From Bacteroidota bacterium (GTDB taxonomy: Bacteria > Bacteroidota > Bacteroidia > Bacteroidales > GCA-2748055), in NCBI GenBank assembly GCA_024244665.1, contig JAAEOI010000582.1:1-17426 (forward strand): 17,426 nt of DNA, read 5' to 3'. A program made the position numbers and the translations under genes. The notes beneath the pieces are model-generated. The model made no database searches, was not told the DNA's origin, and saw nothing but the letters and a program-made list of their open reading frames with translations. Below, one piece after another: positions 1-5,957 of the stretch. The stretch's first letter is position 1; every line of letters begins with the position of its first letter.

Positions 1-129
1 AAATACCTGGTCCTCAGGAATACATGCTGATATAGTGTCAAGAGCAGATCTGTACTTATCAATGGGTTCCTGTGCATTTAATGATAAAAGCACGAAGAAG
101 AGAGTATTTGTAATCCAGAGTTTCTTCAT
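1..129 (-). CDS. N-terminus of an exported protein of unknown function (cut by left window end)
   Basis: Reading the minus strand from an ATG at 129-127 gives 43 uninterrupted codons to the window edge. The N-terminus (MKKLWITNTLFFVLLSLNAQ) is a typical signal peptide: two lysines, a hydrophobic core and a small-x-Gln end, as in the other exported proteins here. The mature part begins EPIDKYRSALDTIS, with a cysteine ten residues before the cut. Too little remains to name a family. It lies downstream of, and in the same direction as, the NTF2-like gene and the hydrolase remnant. The start is supported by the signal peptide placement; no good ribosome binding site is visible. Confidence 0.7.
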   Translation of the reverse strand, partial: MKKLWITNTLFFVLLSLNAQEPIDKYRSALDTISACIPEDQVF

Positions 130-240
130 CAGACTAAGTCAAACAGTTCAAAAACTATACCAGTCCGGGTAAAATTAATTTTATTTATAGATAGCCGATT
201 TCTTGCTTTATAATACATTAATATGGCATATGGAATATTT
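130..240. other. A/T-rich intergenic spacer with a 14-bp palindrome
   Basis: No coding signal is seen. A perfect palindrome, TAAAATTAATTTTA, lies at 170-183, upstream of the partial minus-strand gene. It may be a protein-binding site or chance in A/T-rich DNA. No convincing promoter of the TTG / TAnnTTTG type was found for the partial gene. Confidence 0.35.
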
Positions 241-254
241 TCATTCATGTCGGC

Positions 255-375
255 TTATTTGACAATGGGTAACCTGATCTGTGAGGGATATTTGCTGGAT
301 GGTCTCATCAAGATTGTATGCCCGACCATCGGGGTATACATCAATAATCTTGAGTGTAAAATCGGTATCTTTTAC
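255..375 (-). pseudogene. Decayed C-terminal remnant of a CocE/NonD (X-Pro dipeptidyl-peptidase-like) hydrolase
   Basis: On the minus strand one frame (about 375 down to 292) reads [20 protein letters not shown] followed by NLDETIQ. This closely resembles the conserved start of the C-terminal jelly-roll domain of CocE/NonD and PepX serine hydrolases (consensus like [17 protein letters not shown]). Shifted by one base, from about 299 down to the stop at 257-255, the strand reads [18 protein letters not shown], which resembles the extreme C-terminus of the same family (a YPS-x-I-x-LPVV-type ending). The roughly 60-90 residues that normally separate these pieces are missing, and the two pieces are in different frames. 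There is no start codon or catalytic domain. I infer a broken gene reduced by deletions. Family assignment is from remembered motifs, not a search. Confidence 0.62.
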
Positions 376-383
376 ATCATGAC

Positions 384-911
384 TTACTTAATCTCAGTAG
401 CTGCATCCAAAGCATTCCAATCCTCCTCGGTAAGCCTTTCCTGTTGGTTTTCAAGAAGTAATTGCCATTTCCCGTTTTCGCGAGTCAGCAGGAATTCGAA
501 TTTTATATAGGCGTTTTTCCTTTCGCCATCCCGAATACTGCTAAAAAGGAATATGCCTGTTTCGTATCCCGATACACTATCATGAAGTCGTTTGCTGAAG
601 CGCATTTTTAAAAAGGTTGTTTTCGCCTGATTTTTGCGTTCTTCAAATCCGGCTTTTACACCTTCCAGCCACTGTTTCCCACTCATGGTTTTGCCACTAA
701 TTTCCAGGACCATAATGGCTGATGGGTGATAACAAGATTCATGCAGTGGGTAGTCAGCTTCATAAACTGATTCCATAAGAGGCATCCATAGTTCTTTGTC
801 GATTTGGGCAATAATTGCCGGATCCTGGCTAAACTTCTCCGTTGCCACTGAAGTTGAGGTGGAAAAAATGGCAAGAATGAGTATTACAATGAGTCTAATT
901 GATTGTTTCAT
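384..911 (-). CDS. Exported NTF2/SnoaL-like (DUF4440-type) protein
   Basis: 175 residues. Residues 1-23 form a signal peptide ([20 protein letters not shown], then SVA), so the protein is probably periplasmic. The rest has the size and pattern of a single NTF2-like cone domain: an N-terminal helix with a TRP-poor acidic segment ([20 protein letters not shown]), a middle segment with [12 protein letters not shown], and C-terminal strands ending in the typical motif [14 protein letters not shown]. This fold is used by small isomerases, hydrolases and binding domains, and no catalytic set can be assigned from sequence. The start at 911 is fixed by the signal peptide. It is transcribed away from the large plus-strand run, and its stop abuts the CocE/NonD remnant. 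A possible -7 element (TATTTTTC, minus strand 943-936) lies 25 bp upstream, but the matching -33 TTG (970-968) is slightly too far away. Confidence 0.72.
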   Translation of the reverse strand: MKQSIRLIVILILAIFSTSTSVATEKFSQDPAIIAQIDKELWMPLMESVYEADYPLHESCYHPSAIMVLEISGKTMSGKQWLEGVKAGFEERKNQAKTTFLKMRFSKRLHDSVSGYETGIFLFSSIRDGERKNAYIKFEFLLTRENGKWQLLLENQQERLTEEDWNALDAATEIK

Positions 912-973
912 TTTGGCGCATTTTATAATTAAGTAGAAAAATACGGATTTTTTGCCTTCATTCCGTTCAATCT

Positions 974-996
974 GCCATCGAGATTAGCCGGATGGC
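974..996. repeat. Inverted repeat in divergent promoter region
   Basis: GCCATC at 974-979 is repeated in reverse complement as GATGGC at 991-996, with 11 bases between. It lies in the spacer between the divergent genes starting at 911 (minus) and 1097 (plus), just upstream of the candidate plus-strand promoter. The geometry fits a small operator, but a six-base arm can arise by chance. No regulator gene is in the window. Confidence 0.3.
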
Positions 997-1034
997 TATT
1001 ATGTACCGACCCGTTCAGGAGATCAATTAATTTC

Positions 1035-1065
1035 TTGATAATCTTAAATAATGGGATTAAGTTTA
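1035..1065 (+). promoter_or_regulatory. Candidate Bacteroidota-type promoter for the large plus-strand operon
   Basis: TTG at 1035-1037 (in TTTCTTG) and TAAGTTTA at 1058-1065 match the Bacteroidota -33 TTG and -7 TAnnTTTG elements (last base A instead of G) with 20 bases between. This would start transcription about 25 bases before the ATG at 1097. It is the only reasonable promoter found ahead of the ten-gene run; gaps inside the run are too short to hold obvious ones. Confidence 0.4.
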
Positions 1066-1096
1066 GCTTTAAGTAATTCACAAATATTATTTACGG

Positions 1097-2674
1097 ATGA
1101 AATACAGGGACAGTTTTGTTTTAGGCATCATGATATTTACCCTGGTAATGGCGACCGGGTGCAATCAGCAATCACCCCAGCGGCCAAATATCCTTTTTAT
1201 TTCCCTGGATGACCTGAACGACTGGATTGAGCCCCTTGGAGGTCATCCCCAGGCAATAACTCCAAACCTGCAAAGGTTTGCTGATCAGTCAGTTCTGTTT
1301 ACCAATGCCTATTGTCCAAGTCCCGGGTGCAATCCCTCCCGTACCGCCGTAATGTCCGGACTGGCTCCCCATACGTCCGGGGTTTATTCAAATTATCAGG
1401 ATTGGAGGGAGGTAATTACCGACTATACTTCCTTGGGTAAGTATTTTCGGGATAATGGGTATTATTCGGCCGGAGCCGGAAAAATATATCATTATCATAT
1501 GGTTGATACCACCTGCTGGGATGAGTACTGGCCCTCACAAAAGAAAAATATGCCGGATGGTTATTTACCTAATAAACCAAAAAAGCAAGAAGAGGTAAAC
1601 GGTCTTGATGAAAACACCTCGGGAACGATCAATATGCCTGAATTTGAGAACATGTATACGATGTTTGACTGGGCAGCACTTGATATTGAGGATTCATTAA
1701 TGGGAGATTATAAAAGTGTTTCGTGGGTCTCAAAACAATTACAAAGAGAGCATGAAAAACCATTCTTTCTTGCCTGTGGCATCTATCGCCCTCATGTACC
1801 CTGGTATGTTCCCAGAAAATACTTTGATATGTTTCCCCTGGAATCCATACAATTGCCGGAGATTCTGGAAAATGACCTGGACGATTTGAGCGATCGGGCA
1901 CGGGATATCGCGCATAGAGGAGGGAATTACCACAAACATGTTCTGGAAGCAGATCAGTGGAAACAGGCTGTTCAGGGCTATCTCGCTTCCATCACATTTT
2001 GTGACGCCATGTTGGGACGGCTTCTGGATGAGCTCGAAAACAGCAGCTACGCTGAGAATACCATAATTGTATTATGGTCCGACCACGGATGGCAGCTCGG
2101 GGAAAAAGAGCACTGGCGCAAGTTTGCCCTGTGGAAAAATACCGCACGCTCGGTTCTGATGATAAATTCACCGAAGGGGACTCCCGGTTTACCGGAAGGT
2201 TCAAAAAACGGAGAGCGTTGCAATCGCGCGGTTTCTTTACTGGATATGTATCCAACCCTTGGAACCCTGTGTGGATTGCCTGAGCGACAGGATCTGGATG
2301 GACACACCCTGATCCCTTTGTTAAGAGACCCGGAAGCTGAATGGGAATATCCTGCTCTTACATCCTATGATTTCAGTGAATTTGCAGTGAGTACTGACAA
2401 ATGGAGGTATATTCAATACATTGATGGCAGCGAGGAATTGTATGATCTGATCGAAGATGAGGAAGAGTGGTTTAATCTGGCGAATGATCCGGCTTATGAG
2501 CATGCTAAGAAAGAAATGATCAGACATTTACCATCCGATCCTGCTCCATTGGAAGTCACTTCCTTAAAACTTGCACCACATCATTATCCTCCTTTTAAAT
2601 CCAGGGATGAATACCAGGATTGGTTAAATCATGGAAAAGACACCAGGTATCTGGTAGAGAAATATTGGAATTAG
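1097..2674 (+). CDS. Lipoprotein sulfatase, iduronate-2-sulfatase-like (S1 family, Cys-type)
   Basis: 525 residues. Hydrolyses sulfate esters, probably on a sulfated carbohydrate. A signal peptide ends in a probable lipobox (MATG-C22), so the enzyme is likely anchored in the envelope. The formylglycine motif is C78-N-P-S-R82, so C78 would be oxidised by a maturation enzyme encoded elsewhere. Metal ligands fit ISLDD (D38, D39) and WSDHG (D329, H330). The segments GIYRPHVPWYVP (229-240) and SDHGWQLGEKEHW (328-340) resemble iduronate-2-sulfatases and related bacterial sulfatases more than choline- or aryl-sulfatases. The C-terminal subdomain ends with the usual DKWRYI / ELYDL / EEWFNLA elements. 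Length is normal. It is the first gene of the plus-strand run, 10 bp before the GH95-like gene. The exact substrate cannot be told; iduronate is a family label only. Confidence 0.9.
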   Translation: MKYRDSFVLGIMIFTLVMATGCNQQSPQRPNILFISLDDLNDWIEPLGGHPQAITPNLQRFADQSVLFTNAYCPSPGCNPSRTAVMSGLAPHTSGVYSNYQDWREVITDYTSLGKYFRDNGYYSAGAGKIYHYHMVDTTCWDEYWPSQKKNMPDGYLPNKPKKQEEVNGLDENTSGTINMPEFENMYTMFDWAALDIEDSLMGDYKSVSWVSKQLQREHEKPFFLACGIYRPHVPWYVPRKYFDMFPLESIQLPEILENDLDDLSDRARDIAHRGGNYHKHVLEADQWKQAVQGYLASITFCDAMLGRLLDELENSSYAENTIIVLWSDHGWQLGEKEHWRKFALWKNTARSVLMINSPKGTPGLPEGSKNGERCNRAVSLLDMYPTLGTLCGLPERQDLDGHTLIPLLRDPEAEWEYPALTSYDFSEFAVSTDKWRYIQYIDGSEELYDLIEDEEEWFNLANDPAYEHAKKEMIRHLPSDPAPLEVTSLKLAPHHYPPFKSRDEYQDWLNHGKDTRYLVEKYWN

Positions 2675-2684
2675 CCCTTGGAAT

Positions 2685-5021
2685 ATGAAAATCAAAAGAC
2701 AGAGTAAGAGAAATCTGCCTTTGATATTGATGGCATTACTGATCCAGGGATCTTTATTTTCCGGAATTGTTTTTTCTCAGTCAGAAGAAAAAATCAATAT
2801 TGAGATTAACTGGTCTGAGTTTCTGCAAAGGCATGACCTGCAATGGGAGAAACTGCCTGAACGTTGGGAGGAAGCACCCTACCTTGGCAATGGTAATATC
2901 GGGACCATGATCTACCTGGATAGTGCCAGTAATTCTATCCGGCTTCAGTTGTTCCGTGTTGATGTTCAGGATCATCGGGACAATAGTTTTGGGTGGACAG
3001 CATACAGTCGACCGCGTTTTATGATTGGTTCATTTTATCTGAAGCCTGAAGGTAAAATAGAAGGAGGCAACTGGCGGCTTGATCTATGGAATGCAACGCT
3101 CAGGGGAAACATCAAAACAGACTGCGGATCAATTAGCTTTGATCACCTTGTGCATTCCGATGATATGATTGTCTATACCGGTATTAAAACGACCGGGGAT
3201 GAAGACAATTGTAAATGGGAGTGGATCCCGGAAAAAGCTGAAACCACGCGCCCGGGCTACCCGCATAAAAAGAGTGAGATTGCCGGATTTGCCAAACGCT
3301 ACGGTCAGCATTATATCAATACGCTGCAACTTTACGAGCCAAATCCGGACAACTTCATCGAAATTCGCGAGGGGATCAATGTCTCTGTTCAGAATCTCCT
3401 TGCCGGTGGCCAGTATGCAGTTGCGTGGAATGTGGAAAGGTTGACCAAAAAGAAGCAGTCGCTTGTGATCAGCATTGAAAAAAGCTATCCGGAAAATACT
3501 GCTGCTGATCAGGCGGTCGCAAATCTGAAACTAAAAGAAGAAAGCGATCAGGTAAAGTGGATAAGGCAACATAACAACTGGTGGAACAACTACTACCCGG
3601 CCAGTTTTGTTTCAATTCCGGATACACGCCTTGAAAGCTTCTACTGGCACCAGATGTACAAGTTGGCCAGCGCTACCCGCAAGGATCGTCCGATGATGGA
3701 TACTTCCGGACCGTGGATCCAACCGACTCCCTGGCCCTATATCACCTGGGATCTGAATGTTCAACTTTGTTACTGGCCCGTCTATCCCTCAAATCGCCTC
3801 CATCTGGGCGAATCGCTTATCAAGGTCCTTCATAAGAACAGGCAGACCCTGATTGATAATGTAAGGCCGAAGGAGTGGCAGGAAAATTCCGCATTTCTCT
3901 TCACCGTATCGGCACAGGACCTGGTGGAACCGCGAGATGGAGACATGCGCTACTATGGGGCAGTCGGGCACCTTACCTGGGCTTTGCACAATTGCTGGTT
4001 GCATTATCGCTTCTCCATGGATGAGGACATGCTAAGGGAGAAAATATATCCCCTGCTGAAGCGCAGCATCAACTTCTACAGGCATATGCTGACAGAGGAT
4101 AAGGATGGAATACTGCATCTGCCCAAAACCTATTCTCCGGAAACGAAAGAAGTGCCCGATTGCAATTATGACCTGGCCTTATTAAAATGGGGTTGCCAGG
4201 CGCTGATAGCGGCAGCAGAGAGGCTGAACATCAATGACCCGCTTCTCCCGCAATGGAAAGATATCCTGAGACGCCTGACGGACTTTCCGGTGGATCAGAA
4301 CGGGTTTATGCTTGGTGCCGGAGCGCCCATGGATCTTTCCCACAGGCATTTTTCGCATTTGCTCATGGCCTATCCCCTTTATCTTGTCAACATTGACCAG
4401 GAGCCGGAACAAAGAGATCTTATTCAGAAGTCCCTGAACCATTGGATCAATTTTAAAGGCGCACTGCAGGGTTATTCCTATACAGCTGCTTCATCCTTAT
4501 CAGCTGCAATTGGCAATGGGAATGACGCACTTGGCTATCTCAAAGGGCTGGAGCAATTCCTGCAGCCAAATGGTCTTTACAAGGAATCCGGCCCTGTTAT
4601 GGAAACGCCGCTTTCTGCTGCACAGAGCATCCATGATATGTTACTACAGAGCTGGAACAACACCATTCGTGTGTTTCCTGCCGCACCTGATGCCTGGCCC
4701 GACATGGTTTTTCAAAAGCTGCGCACTGAGGGTGCTTTCCTGATCAGTGCAGTGCGAATGGATGGTAAAACTCAATTTATCCACATAAAAAGCCTGGCCG
4801 GCGAACCCTGCAGAATCATACCGGGTTTGGACGGTGAGATCAAAGTAAGCGGCCATCGTGAGTTCCTTCTTACAGAAGTTGAACCTCATCTCTTCACATT
4901 GGATATTAAAAAAGGAGAGGAAGTTTTGCTCTGGAGTGGAGACGAAAAACCAGACCTGAGTATTTCCCCGCTTCCTGGTGAGAAGAAATCCTTTAACAGC
5001 TTCGGACTTGAAAAATACTAA
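2685..5021 (+). CDS. Divergent GH95-like glycoside hydrolase (alpha-L-fucosidase/L-galactosidase-type fold), exported
   Basis: 778 residues. Signal peptide 1-32 ends in FSQ. The N-terminal beta domain has EAPYLGNGNIGTMIY (63-77), like the P-x-GNG-x-x-G start of GH95. The (alpha/alpha)6 barrel follows, with the motifs WDLNVQLCYW (355-364), TYSPE (482-486), LSHRHFSHLL (551-560), GYSYTAASSLSAA (596-608) and MLLQS...FPAAPDAW (652-671), each in the order expected for GH95. By eye, E486 matches the catalytic acid, N358 the conserved second Asn of the T-N-x-N motif, D356 replaces the first Asn, and E640 sits where QIDGN has its Asp. It probably cleaves a terminal alpha-linked deoxy or L-sugar by inversion, but these changes leave specificity open. 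A DUF5703-related hydrolase is an alternative label. It begins 10 bp after the sulfatase and ends 4 bp before the next gene. Confidence 0.78.
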   Translation: MKIKRQSKRNLPLILMALLIQGSLFSGIVFSQSEEKINIEINWSEFLQRHDLQWEKLPERWEEAPYLGNGNIGTMIYLDSASNSIRLQLFRVDVQDHRDNSFGWTAYSRPRFMIGSFYLKPEGKIEGGNWRLDLWNATLRGNIKTDCGSISFDHLVHSDDMIVYTGIKTTGDEDNCKWEWIPEKAETTRPGYPHKKSEIAGFAKRYGQHYINTLQLYEPNPDNFIEIREGINVSVQNLLAGGQYAVAWNVERLTKKKQSLVISIEKSYPENTAADQAVANLKLKEESDQVKWIRQHNNWWNNYYPASFVSIPDTRLESFYWHQMYKLASATRKDRPMMDTSGPWIQPTPWPYITWDLNVQLCYWPVYPSNRLHLGESLIKVLHKNRQTLIDNVRPKEWQENSAFLFTVSAQDLVEPRDGDMRYYGAVGHLTWALHNCWLHYRFSMDEDMLREKIYPLLKRSINFYRHMLTEDKDGILHLPKTYSPETKEVPDCNYDLALLKWGCQALIAAAERLNINDPLLPQWKDILRRLTDFPVDQNGFMLGAGAPMDLSHRHFSHLLMAYPLYLVNIDQEPEQRDLIQKSLNHWINFKGALQGYSYTAASSLSAAIGNGNDALGYLKGLEQFLQPNGLYKESGPVMETPLSAAQSIHDMLLQSWNNTIRVFPAAPDAWPDMVFQKLRTEGAFLISAVRMDGKTQFIHIKSLAGEPCRIIPGLDGEIKVSGHREFLLTEVEPHLFTLDIKKGEEVLLWSGDEKPDLSISPLPGEKKSFNSFGLEKY

Positions 5022-5025
5022 TCTA

Positions 5026-5919
5026 ATGAAAAGAGTATTTAGACACATTTTGTTATTGTTCGTGGCATGTTTGTATTCATATGGTGTTTCAAGTCAGGAA
5101 TTGACCACCGTCAGGGAAACGCTGAGTGTGTTGAGCTATAACATTCACATGTGGGAACCGGACCTTGAAACCCTGACGGGCCTTATCAAGGCCGCAAATC
5201 CTGATATTGTTGGATTGCAGGAGGCCTGGAATGAGAAGAAAAATGGTGAGATTGCCAAAGCCCTGGGTTATAACATTATTTGCGGCGGGCAGGGAGTACC
5301 CGGCAGCGGAATAAAAAGAGACCATTGCGTCAATGACTATTACATGCCCCAGGTTTTGCTCACCAGGCACAAAATCGTACATTCCCAGGTATTCAATGCG
5401 ATGGCGGTCAAGGACTGGGAATTTAAACCGGATTTTGATCCCAATGTGCCCATTTATCGTGGTGGAACGCTGGCCGTACTGGAGACAGCTAAAGGAAACC
5501 GTGTTGCCGTCTTTGTTCTTCACCTGCACCCCTGGGGTGGGGCCGATGAAGAAATGACCGAGATGCGGCTCAACGAGATCAAGGCCATAGTCGGCAAGCT
5601 TAAACCCTACGCTGACCTCCCGCTTCTGATTATCGGCGATTTCAACACACGGTCACACCTGGATGGGATTAAAGGATGGAAGGTGACTTCCTATCTGGAC
5701 ACACAGGGTTATGTGGATCTGTACAGAACCGTCCACCCCGACCCGAAGGCCTATCCGGGTAAAACGTCATCCGAAGGTCGTATCGATTATATTTTCGGTA
5801 ACCAACACGTCACACCCACGAGCGCTAAAGTACTGTCCAAGGGTGTGTTTGGTTCCGGCGGCTTTGAAGATTCAGACCATTTAGCCGTCCATGGTGAATT
5901 TGAAATTCGAACACAATAA
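5026..5919 (+). CDS. Secreted endonuclease/exonuclease/phosphatase (EEP) family metal-dependent phosphodiesterase
   Basis: 297 residues from the ATG at 5026, which gives a clean signal peptide (MKRVFRHILLLFVACLYSYG, then VSSQ). A longer start at 4978 would place 16 extra residues before it and overlap the GH95-like gene. All EEP-fold hallmarks are present in order: SYNIH (N39), GLQEAW (E66), LHLHPW (H166/H168), IIGDFNT (D205, N207), RIDYIF (D254) and SDHLAV (D284, H285). The enzyme should be an active Mg-dependent phosphoesterase in the periplasm or outside the cell. The family includes DNases, sphingomyelinases and inositol phosphatases; the substrate cannot be told. In this setting it could remove phosphate or phosphodiester groups from a glycan or lipid, which is inference. 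It lies 4 bp after the GH95-like gene and 38 bp before the propeller gene. Confidence 0.85.
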   Translation: MKRVFRHILLLFVACLYSYGVSSQELTTVRETLSVLSYNIHMWEPDLETLTGLIKAANPDIVGLQEAWNEKKNGEIAKALGYNIICGGQGVPGSGIKRDHCVNDYYMPQVLLTRHKIVHSQVFNAMAVKDWEFKPDFDPNVPIYRGGTLAVLETAKGNRVAVFVLHLHPWGGADEEMTEMRLNEIKAIVGKLKPYADLPLLIIGDFNTRSHLDGIKGWKVTSYLDTQGYVDLYRTVHPDPKAYPGKTSSEGRIDYIFGNQHVTPTSAKVLSKGVFGSGGFEDSDHLAVHGEFEIRTQ

Positions 5920-5957
5920 GGAAAAAATACTTTAATCGATGACACAATATTTTAGAC

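Noticed and set aside
223..510. 95-codon plus-strand open frame
   Set aside because: It lies antisense to the NTF2-like gene and the CocE/NonD remnant, both of which show family motifs on the minus strand, while this frame gives no recognisable protein.
4978..5025. Longer N-terminus for the EEP protein
   Set aside because: It would overlap the GH95-like gene by 44 bases and put 16 polar residues before a clean signal peptide that begins at 5026.
4644..5048. 134-codon minus-strand open frame
   Set aside because: It is antisense to the conserved C-terminus of the GH95-like protein (MLLQS...FPAAPDAW) and shows no family motif.
5948..5955. TATTTTAG, similar to a -7 promoter element
   Set aside because: It lies two bases before the propeller gene's ATG, so transcription would begin inside the gene; no -33 TTG is well placed.
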